Source: Casuarina equisetifolia (lineage: Eukaryota > Streptophyta > Magnoliopsida > Fagales > Casuarinaceae). From it: a stretch of 64,000 bases of DNA. The first letter of the stretch is position 1. Every line of letters starts with the position of its first letter. The position numbers and the translations under genes are program-made. The stretch is from NCBI GenBank assembly GCA_028551475.1, contig CM052358.1, positions 18,998,853 through 19,062,852 of the forward strand, written 5' to 3'. Of this stretch, positions 11,209 to 23,137 are shown piece by piece. The notes beneath the pieces were generated by a model that saw nothing but the letters and a program-made list of their open reading frames with translations, had not been told where the DNA came from and ran no database searches.

Positions 11209-11945
11209 TTTATGCCATATAGCATAGGCTACTCTCAAGCCTTAAGACCTTGTCTTACGTAGTTGTAATCCTTACAACATTGAGCACTTTGCTTGGTGTG
11301 GGTGTAGTAGGCTTCCTCCGCCAAGGCTTCCACTCTTGTATTTAAGTGCTTACCAAGTCTAAATCCATAGGATGAAGCAATTATTGATGATATTAGATGT
11401 TTGTTCTTACTTGAGGATTTATATCTCATTTGAAAGTGGTTCAAAAGGAGAAGTACTGGTTTTTTTTTAAATAGTTGAAAGTTGCCTATATTTTGATTTG
11501 GATGGTGATTTGAAAGATTGGAGTGGATATGCCCCTATTTATTATTTATCAAGTTTATGATTAACCTACTTTACTATCGTTTTTTGTTAACTCAAAATGA
11601 ATGATGGTCATGCAAGAATTTCCCTAGTCTTTTGTGTAATTGGATTGCATTCCCTTGGGCCAAATGGAGTTGGGTGTATGTCGTTCAGGAAACAATTTGA
11701 AGAATTTCAATTGGACTTCAAGTGGAAGAAGCAGGCTGAATGTGAGGCTAGAGGGGGTTGTGACGCATCTAATATTTGAGCATAATCTGTCCACCTTTTA
11801 TGATGTACTAAGAAGCAGTTGTGCATATGGCATGGATTTAAGAAGCTTGGAGGATTTTTTTCTCCGATTTGAAATCTCTCTACTACCAAGGCAGAATTAA
11901 AACTCATTGATGGGGTACAAGTTCGAGGTAACAAATAATTTGAAT
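11209..11945 (+). pseudogene. TNL relic 1, distal LRR and C-JID part
   Basis: Remnant of the C-terminal part of a TIR-NBS-LRR immune receptor. From 11214 the sequence aligns with the LRR exon of the downstream TNL at about 57690-57860: CTTCCTCCGCCAAGGCTTCC matches CTTCCTCAGCCTAGGCTTCA, and TTGATGATATTAGATGTTTG is nearly identical to 57829. From about 11495 it matches the last TNL exon (C-JID, post-LRR domain): GGTGATTTGAAAGATTGGA, then CCAAATGGAGTTGGGTGTAT, then a region ending GATTTAAGAAGCTTGGAGGA, as at 58390-58770. The intron between these exons is missing or very short. Frame is lost in several places. The gag-only element split it. The similarity seems to continue past the stop into GGGGTACAAGTT, shared with 58830, so it is an old duplicate of the same locus. 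Confidence 0.78.
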
Positions 11946-13333
11946 ACAACTATTGGGTATTTTGGTTGCTAGTAAAACATTATATATGCAATGGATTAAG
12001 GTCCCCATCTTCACTTAAGGGCCTAGTGAATCATAAAGCTCAAATAAATGAAATATCTAAATCTGTGGACTTATTTTTGAGTAGTGTCTCTCAAGCTAAT
12101 GTTTTGTAGAATCCAAAAATCAAGCTTGTATAATAAATTTTACTAGAGGCTCAAATTAATTGGTGGGCTCAAGACTAAATTGATTTGGTGAGTTTACAAC
12201 CCTGATAATTCTGGATTAGTAGGCCTAATAATTCTGTTATGTAAACCCAACAATTTTGTTACATAAATTCGATAATGCTGGGCATGCATGCCTGACAGCT
12301 TTGAGCAGTAAAACCAATATTTCACTACATGCCGTAACCTCATTTTTTCAATGAGCAGCACTCGTTCTAAAATGGATGTGGCCGCCTATTGAGTTGGGGC
12401 CTGCAACACCTACGTTAAGGAGAGTCGGATATCCTACTAGTAATATCATATGCCTATATGGTGTTAGATGATAACAAACTACTACTTTGATAATTGAAAA
12501 AGAATTAACATATGTTATTATTTTAAGACAAAAAGCCCAAATTAATTTAAATTACATCATTTTGAAGAAAGTCAAGTTTTTATAATTATGATAGCTGTTA
12601 ACTTTGATAATCAAAGTACTGTGATTTATGTTGGACAGAGAGAGCTAATTTAATAAGAAATTGATCTAATTTGTTTGACTGAAAGTGTAATCAGGAACAA
12701 AAACTTTCAAGTCTGTACTCATATGATCACTTTAATAAATATTATAACCAATTTATTCCGACAGAATAAAATCAAAACAGAAAATTTATTTATTTTTTAC
12801 ACGAGATTCCAGCACTTCTGCATATTCTGTATTGCATATCTTTCCTTTCTTCCACCAGCACATACATTTGAGAACATTCTGGTCATGGGCTGGGCTTTTA
12901 TGTTCTTACAATCGAGCTCTCTTTTTTTAATAAATTCCGCGAACATTTTAAAGTCATGACGATCGCAACATGTGGCCTGATAGAGAGATTTTTTACTCTC
13001 TCGCTTGTCCTTTGTTTTTCTCAGTGCAGAGTCCATCTTTAATGGAGTCTAGTCCACGTTGGTGTGGAAAATTTCACGCGCATTTGACTTATCATCACTA
13101 GGAAATTTCCTAGTTGGGTTGTTGGCTGTCCAATATGACCTCTGTCTTAATCAATCTTTTCGTTTATTGTTAGAAAAAGTAGACAGAAAAAGTAACGATG
13201 GAAATCTCTCGGAAATCCTGGAATCCACTTGGTCAATGTGAACGTGGAAGTATACAATGCTTTCAAAAAATTAAACACACCACTCCAGTACTAACTCGAT
13301 TGCAGCAAACCACTTCCCCTGGCATCAAAAAAC
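11946..13333. other. Intergenic region and presumed CRK promoter
   Basis: AT-rich with no supportable gene. 12170-12310 has several imperfect copies of a phrase like AACAATTTTGTTACATAAA, loosely echoed at 17915-17990. Near the kinase pseudogene there are W-box cores (TTGACT at about 13085, GGTCAATG at about 13234), which are common in promoters of CRK genes; this is suggestive only. Confidence 0.35.
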
Positions 13334-16053
13334 ATGGCCGTGGTTTCTTCCGGACAATCTTTCGTCCTGTTTGCAATTTTCGCGTTTATTATTCAAACCT
13401 CTGTCAAGCCAAGCTTGTCCCGTCCATGTTCAGGTATTCATGACTCAGGTGTTCATGATGATTATGCTCTTATGAGTACCTACGACGCAAACCTCAACAA
13501 CGCCCTTTCTTTAATCTTCTCAAACGCCGGTGGAAGCATGGGAAGTTATGCCTCCTCTTCCGGTCAAGACCCCTATAAAATTTATGTTGTCGGAGTTTGT
13601 CGAGGAGATCTTAAGCGAGATGATTGCCGTACTTGCCTCCATGAGGCTAGAGCTGCTTTGACGACGACCTGTACCAAGAAGGATGGGGCCATACAGTGGA
13701 ACGACAGGTGCTCGTTGAGATTCTCAACTAGAGCCACATCTCCTGCCGATATGTTATGGCACGACAGCCACTCTCTCTCGGGCGTTACTGCTGCCTCTCC
13801 GCCAAAAGGTATGGGAATGGACAAAAACTTCTCCGCTAAACGTTAATGAAAATCTGCAGAAAACTCGAACTTTTGGCTGATAATACTTTTGGCTTTTCAC
13901 AGGAAAGGAGAAAACTCGAACTGCTATCATCGTTGTTGCTCCGGTGGTTGCTTGATGCTGCTTGTCGTAAGTATTTGCATTATTTTAAGGAGGCAGCCAA
14001 AGGTTAATTTTCAGAGTAAGTTTAAACTCTGTCATTTTGTGGCTATCATTACTTTTCAATATCCCAAGCATAGTAATTCATTTCAGTCGCTACTTATTTC
14101 CGAATTTATTGCATTAGCTTGAAGTGTTGTCAAAAGACCGGCTGTTACGTACACTAATTTTTAATGCATCATCTTCAATAAGTTTGTGCTATAAATATAC
14201 TACATATAAGAAATCCTTGGGAAAAAATGATCTAATCGATTAATATTTTTTTTTTTGAAAAAAAGCTAGGATTTAAAAATGACTTTGCAAAGTGTTGGCT
14301 TTTTTTTTTTATAAAAAAAATCCTCTAATTCTATTATACATAAATAATAAAGTACAGGATAATTCTAGTAAAAGAAAAACAAAATCTTTTCAAGAAAATA
14401 ATTAACTAAAATCAGTTACATTGATTTGAATTAGTTCTTGACTAGAAACCTCTTTGTAAAAGGAAATAATAATAAATGTAGTAAACATCTTGATATCCTT
14501 TGTTTATGAGAAACTATTCTCACATTTTAAGCTCCTTTGAATATGTACCAACTTTTTTGTCACTTGCAGATACGAATAAGATAAGAAATGTGGAATCCTT
14601 TCAATTCGATCTCGGCATTATTAAAACCGCCACAAAAAACTTTTCTGATGTGAATGAGCTCGGGAAAGGTGGATTTGGGACAGTATATAGGGTAAGAAGA
14701 AATCATGATGTAAAGGCAATCATAAATTACATGTCACCAATTTTACCAACATAATTAATTGTTTGAAGTTGACTTCAAGTGTTTTACTTATAGTATAATT
14801 TGACATTCATGTAGGGTAAATTATCAAACGCACATGAAATAGCTGTAAAAAGACTATCAAGTAATTCTACACAAGGAGATGGAAAATTTAGGAATGAGGT
14901 CCTATTAGTGGCTAAACTCCAACATCAAAATTTAGTTAAACTCTTGGGATTTTGTTTGCAAAAAATTGAAAGACTCCTTGTTCATGAATTTGTGCCTAAT
15001 GCAAACTTGGATCACTATATCTTTGGTAGTACTAAAATTTAACTCATATATTGTGTTCATTATATGTTCATTTTGGTTTTATAAAGAGCAAATTTCAAAT
15101 ATTTGATTGAATATTATGATCTCATTGATTTCATGAATTTACAAATCCTTTAAAGAGCAAAAGTCTAGATTGGGAAAAACGATATAAAATTATATGTGGT
15201 ATTGCTTGAGGAATGTTATACCTTCATGAAGACTCAAGATTTCGGATTATTCATCGTGACATCAAAGTTGCAAACATTTTATTAGATGCAACAATGAATC
15301 CTAAAATTTCAGATTTTGGTATGGCGAGAATGTTTGTAATGGATCAAACTCAAGGCAACACTAATAGAATTGTGTATACCTTGTAAGTATCATAACTTTA
15401 GTCTTCTATAAGTGATTTTTAACAAGTGAATGCAATAGAAATAACTTTAGTCTTCCATCATATGCTATCATTCAAACCTATGAGATATTTTTTATTTTGA
15501 TATGTAGTGGTTACATGGCTCCTGAATATGCTATGTTTGGAGAATTTTCAACAAAGTCAGATGTCTTTAGTTTTGGTGTCCTAATTTTGGAGATTTTAAG
15601 TGGCCATAAAATTACAAGTTTCTGCAACAATGATAAAATGGAACATCTTCTTAGTTTGGTGAGAGTAAATAACAACTTGTACGTTATGATATATATATTT
15701 TTTATTTTATCCTAAAGAAGGAAGTGAAATATTTGGTACACTATCTCTTCTCTAACTTTTATTTATGGCTTGTAATATTTGTGTAGGCATGGAGAAGTTG
15801 GAAGCATGGGATAGCTTCAAATCTCATAGATCCCACGTTAATCAAAGGTGGTCCAATAGCTGAAATTATGAGATGTATTCACATTGGCTTGCTTTGTGTT
15901 CAACAAACTGTGGTTGATCGACCAAACATGGCTTCAGTTGTTCTCATGCTTAATAGTAGTGCTATACCACTCCCAATCCCTACAGAACCTGCATGCTTTT
16001 TGCCAAGCAAGATTCAATTAGCCACATCGCCGCAATCCAACATCAATTGTTAG
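13334..16053 (+). pseudogene. Cysteine-rich receptor-like kinase (CRK/DUF26) pseudogene
   Basis: Plasma-membrane receptor kinase of the CRK family, decayed. Exon 1 (13334-13808) starts with a signal peptide (hydrophobic residues about 8-25) and has one Gnk2/DUF26 domain with the C-x8-C-x2-C motif at residues 89, 98 and 101. Functional CRKs normally carry two such domains, so the ectodomain is truncated. The transmembrane exon (13903-14015) needs a change of frame in mid-segment. Kinase exons follow: 14570-14691 with the glycine loop GKGGFGTVYR; 14815-15025 with the VAIK-type Lys in EIAVKRLSS; about 15156-15382 with HRD (IIHRDIK) and DFG (SDFGMAR); 15508-15658 with GYMAPEY; and 15787-16053 to the stop. 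An in-frame TGA at 15207-15209 interrupts the kinase just before the HRD loop, where family members have Arg. Intron positions match the family, so this is a decayed gene and not a retrocopy. The DUF26 exon alone could still give a small secreted protein. Confidence 0.85.
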
Positions 16054-18299
16054 GGAAGTACTTATGAGGTTTCCATAACCGAGTTATTTCCTAGGTAATG
16101 TTCTCTAGAAAGGGTATATGATAATCAATAAGCATGTTTGAATGTGCATTTCCCTTAGTACCATCTAGTATCCTTTAAACCAAGATCCTTTATTTCACCC
16201 ACAATCTATTTCCCCAGCCAGAAGTTTATTTTAATTGTAATTTGAAAATTTTTGTTATATATGTCAAAAGTTTGTCTTCAAATGAGTAGGCTTGATAATT
16301 ACTACAAGCAAATCGCGTTTTTACCTTAGTAGTGACCCAACTTCCAAATCTGATTTCCATTATGTTCTTCTCAACAAATCATAAAACATTAAGTTCCACT
16401 CAATTCACTAATCTTTATGAGACTTGAATTCTTATGCAAATTGTCTCCTGCTCCACATAATTTTTTTCAAAAACAAAGTCTAGGTTAGACTCATTAATAT
16501 TCTAGGTCAATGGAACATTTAACACAACTTTAGACATAGAATGCTAATAAACACATTGAAGTTATTGCCATTTTATAGGGATGAAACCTATGAGTCCTTG
16601 ATGAAGAGATAAATAAATTAAAAATTAGGATTCATAAAAAATCATTCTATTCTAAATTACACTTTTCCATTGGAAATGCACAAAGAGTTTAACCATCGAA
16701 ATCAATTTCTTAAATGGGAAAAACATAAATGAAAAAGAAAAGTCTAAGGTTGAATCTTCAACAAAATGATTAATAAATTAAAATTTCCTACTCTAATGAC
16801 AAATACTTTGAAATATTTCTTACAATTTAGAAAATTGAATACCATAGTCTAAACTTTTGATATTTTAGGGGTGAAAATATTATAAACTATTGATATTTTT
16901 AAAAATTTCCTATAAGTTTAGGACATTATACCATACACAAACTGATACAAATTTTCTTTGTAAATTGATTTATAAAAATTTGTTACATAACCATGTATCA
17001 CTTTTAACATGGAAAAAAAAGATATATATTAGAATAATAACCTTTTCATTGGCTAAATCAAAAGGCTTCTTCTCTAGAATTTATTTAATTGTATCTTATT
17101 TAACTTGATTTTTTCACAAGTATATTAGATGAGCAATAAAATAAAAGTAAAAGCAAAGGTAAAACATAGATTATTGGAAACAAAGGGAATATGTTACCAT
17201 TTGGCTAATGTATATCTATGATTCCTACACCTATGAAAGTGTAACTTATATATCAAGAAGGAAATAAAGATGTGCATTGTCTTACTAATTATAGGCATAT
17301 GTTCTTGAATGTATGACTTTTGACCTTCTTGGCTCACTACCTTGCCATATTTAGTATTGTTACACAAGATCAATTAAGTTTAAGTAATTACAGACCATCA
17401 TAAGTTTAGCTTATATTTTTCATGTTTTAAGAATTAGGTACATATTCTACTCTTTGTACTTATTCGAAACATGATTATTACACTTAACCTTATTATTATT
17501 AATAAAATTTGTTAGGATATTGTCATTGTTTAAAAAATATATATAAGTTATCATTTGGTCATCTATTGACTTTTACTTGGAGACCATTAGAAAGAGTTTT
17601 TTTTTTCTTTTCTGAATCAAGAAATCAAAAGTCAAAACTAATTATTTCATTTCTAAAATTAATCATGATCAAACATGGGTTTTGCCTTCATATTTCCATA
17701 AGAATTATACAAATCTATACAATATAGTAATAGAATTTTAGTGTTTTTCTTAACTGGACAACCTCAATTAAAAATAATATTTCAATCTAGCACACCAAGC
17801 TTTTGAAACTTCTTTTGTATCTTAATGCTCATCTATGATATTGATTACTAAAGGCTTTTATTTGTCCTTGTTCAGCACGTCTGTTGGGGCAATGAGGAAT
17901 CACCTTGCATACTAAACAATTTTGGTACACAATTTTAATAATATTGGGTTTGCAAGTCCAACAATATTAGATAAGCAGGTTTGATAATTAGCTCTTTTTT
18001 TTCATTGTTTAATGTTTTTATTAAGTATTAATTGCGTTTTTTTAATGCAGAGATATTGTACACCTAAACTAAACATCTTAATGTTGGAAATAATAGCCAA
18101 TGAAGATTAAATTTTATTACCAATCCCCGATACATATGCACAAAGAAAAAATTTATTCATGTGTACGGTAATTAGAGAATAATGAAGTATTAATAAAATT
18201 CATTTCCTTTACTTGTATTTTTGCAACTTTGTCTACAAATTTGATTATAATTTTACAATTTGCATCTAAATAATTTCAACTACATTAATAACTTTAAAG
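16054..18299. other. AT-rich intergenic region
   Basis: No gene that I can support; the short frames present have no recognisable motif. At 18075-18130 the phrase GATTAAATTTTATTACCAAT recurs downstream of the best TNL at about 59590, which suggests that TNL-flanking sequence was duplicated here too. Confidence 0.4.
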
Positions 18300-19260
18300 C
18301 GGATTGTCAAAACTCATAAATTATTATGATGGATCAATAACATCACAAAAAGCATCTTGCAATTCTCTTTCTTTCTTAACATTACACAACCTAATCCACA
18401 CAAGCAAATGTGAACACAACTTACTTTTTCCACGAGCAACATCAAAATTTGTTGACAACTTTTTCACTAAAATAGATAGCTTTGAAAGTTCTTTGTAACA
18501 TTTTGGTTATTGGAAAAGTACCAACATCCTTTAAACTTTACACCAATCATTTTCTTTGATCTTTTCTTTTTGAATAAAGGGTCTTGAAAACCTGACCACG
18601 TGAGTAAGAAGTTCTTCTTGAGGTTACCATGATCTTTTGATGGATGCTCCCATAATTTTTTGTTGGGATTCTTATAAATAATAACATAATTATTTAAAAA
18701 TAATTAACACAACGTATTTACAAAATAATAGGATAAGTTTCTTCATAAATCATGATTTTTGCTGTTAAAAAAAAAGATATAAATAAGTGTGAGCACTAAC
18801 TAGAATCAAGGTAATCGGAAAAATCTATAATTATTGATAATCCCGTCTCATATTAGTTAGGAAAATTTTCAATACAATTCAGCTTACCTCACATATGTGT
18901 GAGGTAGGTGATTTGTATTTTTTTCTTTTCAAACAAGGATGATACCCGGATACATTTTTAAAATAAATAAAGTTGAATGTAATAATCGTACAAATATATA
19001 AAACAGTAAATAAAACTAACCCCAAAAAATAAAATTGAAAAACCTACTAATTAGATTTCAGGTTAGCGTTCACGTTTTAAGAAAAGCATCTTCCTAATGC
19101 ATTTGAAAGAAACGACTTAGAAATTTTCAAAAGGCAATTTCGACATGTAAACCCACTTTAAGACGTTTGCATTGACAAAGCTTGAGTCAAACTAAGGTCT
19201 TGAAGTCCGCATAACAGTAGGCTTTACTGGAACGCTTACACACAGTAGTAGCAATACCAT
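18300..19260. repeat. Duplicated noncoding segment, copy 1 (partner 34260-35730)
   Basis: Several blocks recur in the same order at 34260-35730: CAACCTAATCCACACAAGCA against CAACCTAATCCCCACGAGCA, CATCAAAATTTGTTGACAAC against CGTCAAAATTTACAATCATT, TTCTTTTTGAATA, ATTATTGATAATCCC against ATTATCGATGATCCC, and GCATTTGAAAGAAACGACTT against GCTTTTGAAAGAAATGACTC. Divergence is high, so the duplication is old. I do not recognise a protein on either strand. Confidence 0.6.
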
Positions 19261-19535
19261 GTTAACATTTATAGCATTTAAATTTTTATAAAATGGAGGT
19301 TTTTAAAATGAATGATGTAATTAAAATTAATTTTTTCCCAAAGAAGCCACATATAAAGAATATAATTGGAAAGAGAGGTTGGTAGCATCTTCCCCAAAGA
19401 TAAGGATCATGCATTTTGCAATAGACGCTCGCTTTTCGGATATTAATAAAATAACCCTTATCCCAAACCACGTAGAGGTCTCCCTTTTTAACAACTTTAC
19501 AAGGTTTTCAAAGTAAGATTATCATCTATTATTGA

Positions 19536-19586
19536 ATGCACACACACACACACACACACACATCTATATATATATATATATATATT
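19536..19586. repeat. Compound (CA)n-(TA)n microsatellite
   Basis: A run of ACACAC dinucleotides followed at once by TATATA. Ordinary simple repeat. Confidence 0.95.
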
Positions 19587-20429
19587 ATCTTTTCATTTCA
19601 GATAAAATATCATAGAATAAAATATGCATATTTTAATTTAACAATAGAGTTCAACCAGATGCCATTATCAAGCTTTATTAAAAAGTTTACATGTAATTTT
19701 ATAAGACTACCTAAGTAATGTAATAATACTAATATTCTAAAGTCAATTGCTAAAAAGACATAATAGGCTCACAATTAAACTTAAGAACTAATTGGAGACT
19801 TTTTTTGTCCTACTTTATATTTGAATTGGTTAGTTTATGTCCTTAGTGGACACGCTTTGTGAGTAGAGCCAAATGTGGTGATCATTATTTAGTGCACTAA
19901 TTATTGTCATGGCTGTGGAAAGATACCATCTCCATCTTCGAAGTCCACAACTAAAAGGACCACAAATTCTTTTGGTTTATTTTTCTTTCTCTCTTCACAA
20001 ACTCACACCCCAAAACTATAAAATATGTCTAATATTTATGATCTGTCCTTTATATACACTAAGGTTTGAACTTCAGTCTACGTTGAATAATAAATAAACG
20101 ACATTAGGGCTTTGTCCCTATTATTAAAAATATATATATATTGATGATGATTCATAGACTTAGACATATGTTGATGCACTTCAACGACTTCTTTAGTTCT
20201 TTTCATGTCTATTTCATTCCTTTCACATGAGTAATAGGCGTGGTGGGAACATCTCTTTGAATTGATACTGATTAACTTCTAATCGAACATGTTTGTTGGT
20301 CTTGTAATACAAAAATTTTCATCGCACAGCCGTGGGTGCATGATTTGTAAGATTTTGACTAACAAAAAATCATTTTCTTCCCTTTGTTATGTTTGAATAA
20401 GTTGTCTTCCAAAGTCTAAAATATTATTG
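19587..20429. other. AT-rich intergenic region
   Basis: Nothing supportable; short frames without motifs. Confidence 0.4.
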
Positions 20430-20626
20430 TGCCAGACATGACGATCCTACAAGTTTGACTGCATGATTTAAGTTCCTTATGAACAGATGCCGGGCGAGCC
20501 TCGATGTCTGCAAACGAGCATTGGATTGAACAATCCTGAGTCTCCAATGTCGCCCACGAACACTTCAGCAACCCTTCGCCTTCTGCTGTGGATGCATCCA
20601 CGCGAAGTAATACTAGCGCCTACATC

Positions 20627-20812
20627 AAAGAGTTGTGATGCGAATGCATCGAGGCCGAAGGACAAAGTACTACTAGCGTACAAGATTTTGTATTTACATC
20701 TACAGAGTCCTCCATATCAAAGAGTTGTGATGCGAATGCATCGAGGCCGAAGGACAAAGTACTACTAGCGTACAAGATTTTGTATTTACATCTACAAAGT
20801 CCTCCATATAAG
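20627..20812 (+). repeat. 92-bp tandem duplication inside TNL relic 2
   Basis: Two nearly identical copies begin TCAAAGAGTTGTGATGCGAA, at about 20627 and 20719, and end at AGTCCTCCATA. They differ in perhaps one or two bases, so the duplication is much younger than the relic around it. The period is not a multiple of three, so it changes reading frame. Confidence 0.9.
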
Positions 20813-20879
20813 CATTGGCAAGTAAGTTTCTTCCTTTTTTACATGCATGCATGTCATTTATTAAATATATATATTTGAC

Positions 20880-20985
20880 TTGGATAAAGTGAGAGTGGGA
20901 TATGTCTCGAACTCTACACCTTATGGTTTAGAGCGCACTCACACTCCAACTAAGCTGTAGGGGCTGGACCATGAAATGAAAATTG
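20880..20985 (-). mobile_element. tRNA-like SINE or tRNA relic in the TNL relic 2 intron
   Basis: On the minus strand the order is an A-box-like TTAGTTGGAGTG (about 20943-20954), then a B-box-like AGAGTTCGAGAC (about 20902-20913) some 30-40 bases on. That is the spacing of an internal RNA polymerase III promoter. The 5' stem of a real tRNA does not pair cleanly, so a tRNA-derived SINE head is more likely than a working tRNA. It lies in the intron at about 20822-21057. Confidence 0.4.
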
Positions 20986-21704
20986 TTATTCCTAGGTTAT
21001 TGGTTCAAAGAAATATACTAAATTTTTTGCATTCTTTGTGTATTCTTTTGTCTACAGATTGCACAACAAATACACTTCTTTGAATCTATGGTAGCATGTG
21101 GCCCAACACTAGAATAAAAAATTCCAGATTGGTTCATCCATAAAAGCATTAAGTTCATGTTCATAAAATTGGAGTTCGTATAGAGGTAGGTTCCCACCAT
21201 CTGCATTTGCTCTATTGATTGTATATGAAACCCACGGACATGACAAAGGAGGAAGCAGAAACCAAAAGCTCGATGAGCCTAAGAACTCAGATAATGGAGC
21301 ATGTGTGGGCAGTAATCCAAATATTGGAGCACATGAGAGTAGTAATCTAGATATTGGGGCATGTCAGAGCAGAAACCATATTTTTCTAAACATATCTTTC
21401 ATGTACCTGAAGTGGTTTGTATTGGGACACATGGAGTTTGGGTGTTTATAAAAAAAAAAAAAAATGGGCGAAGTCCTTAGAAGTGTTGGAACCTACGAAA
21501 AGATGGAGTTACTTGGCTTCAATTGCAGCAAGTAGTAAAAGTACGGAGTTGAAGGAATCTGGGGCACGTCTGGTTGCTGCTTGTGAGTTCTGTCAATTTG
21601 TTGGTAGCATTTCTCAACGAAGTTTGAACTCAAAAATTGTGTATCATTCTCTTTCTATGGATCTGTATGTTACTGGCGCCATCAAAGTAAATGAGTTGCC
21701 GTAG

Positions 21705-23039
21705 CATCTGGGTTTTATTGGTTGAATAAATGCTAGACTATTGATTGTGCCCAAGTGTGTGCTCTTCCCCTCTATCTTAAGTACCGGTAGACAAGGTAGA
21801 ATTTAATCAAACATTAAATATTACCTTGGTTTCCTCTTTCTTTCTTGTTTGAATAACTATTTTAATGCCAGTTCTTGTTAAAACATCTACTTTATACTTT
21901 ATAATTATGATTTATAAGATATTAGAACACCTTTATATATACTGAGTATAGTAGGTCAATGTTTTGATAATGTGATGCACACATGAAAACATACTTCCCA
22001 AGTATGTAAAAATACTTGCTACAGGGACTCACTATCATGAGGAATGATTTCATCACTGGAAATTTGGCTTTAATACAATGTTAACATGTTTACTTTTTTT
22101 TCTTATAATTAGCTTTTAAAAGAGAATATATATATACATATCAAGAAGTAATAAATCAGTTTGTAATAATGTCAAACACTTATTACTTGTAAAAAAGTTA
22201 AAATTTTATTATTAGTTTTTCAATGCTGATGTGGTGGTCCAATGGGACTTCAGGAACTTTTTTCCCACGGACTTCATGAGGAATGAGATGTTGCAGTGAG
22301 ATTCATATTTTAGTTTTTATTTTTTTTAATAGAGTCTTGTTCTACTTGCTAGGTTTTTCTTGTTTTGTGGCCAATATTTGACCAACCTAAATTCCTGATC
22401 AGAGGAGATTTTATTGGATTCCCTTTTCACACGTACCTTTGATTGTCTAAACTCATTTTTTGAGTCATTTGTTTTTTCAAAGTTCTAACATAGCCCAATG
22501 CTTATCCCTTTTCATTTAATTTACTCTTTTTACTAGTTAGTTACTCCTAAAATTTTATTTGAAATTATAGGTTATGTTCAACAAAAAACCTCAAGCAGAG
22601 CTTCGCATATTGGAATGGCCTTTTGAGTTTCTGATAGAGTTAGTTCCTTCGTGTTGCGCATCATCCTTCCTTATATGTAATGGCTAAATGTAATTTCGAG
22701 GCAAAGATTTTGTGAAGCATTGGATCAATTAGATTCGATTGTAGGAATTGTGTGGAAAAAATAATAATTATCTTCAAGGTGAATTATTTTAAAAAAAATC
22801 ATTTTTTTTTAACTCTTTAGTGGTTGTCATAAAATTCCCAAAAAAATGCGCAATACAATGTATGCATCAAAATCTTTCAAGTCACCATGGAAAGTTTTAG
22901 TGATTATTTCTTTATTATTAATGAAATAACCAACTGAGTTTACAAAGTGGAGATGGTTAGAAAATAAAGGGCATGTGGCCCAAACACTTATATATACATT
23001 TTTTTATATTTTATAATTCATACACACACGAAGGGGGAG
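21705..23039. other. AT-rich intergenic region
   Basis: Downstream of TNL relic 2. I see no gene, only short frames without motifs. Confidence 0.4.
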
Positions 23040-23102
23040 AAGGATTCAAATGGGACAGTGTTGTGTCATTGTCGAGTTATTTTATTTGGAATATTGGACA
23101 TT

Positions 23103-23137
<35 letters not shown>

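Larger units (their letters stand above)
20430..21704 (+). pseudogene. TNL relic 2: C-terminal half with C-JID domain
   Basis: Remnant of the end of a TIR-NBS-LRR receptor. The left exon ends near 20821 (AAGCATTGGCAAGTAAGT, equivalent to ACTGGCAGGTGAGA at the TNL exon end at 58169). The next exon starts at about 21058 after TTGTCTACAG and reads SMVACGPTLE, a stop, then KIPDWFIHKS, matching DVACGPIREAEIPEWFYEK of the intact-order TNL. Further on, GTHGVWVFI (about 21423-21450) matches the C-JID motif GVWVYIP, and an open frame to 21704 ends in IAASSKSTELKESGARLV, equivalent to IAISSLNVKPEKYGTRLV. A feature absent from the other copy is a three-fold 10-residue repeat (GACVGSNPNI, GAHESSNLDI, GACQSRNHIF; about 21297-21386). 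The left exon contains a 92-bp tandem duplication. No NB-ARC or TIR remains. The C-JID is a jelly-roll domain found after the LRR in TNLs that contacts effectors in solved resistosomes. Confidence 0.72.
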
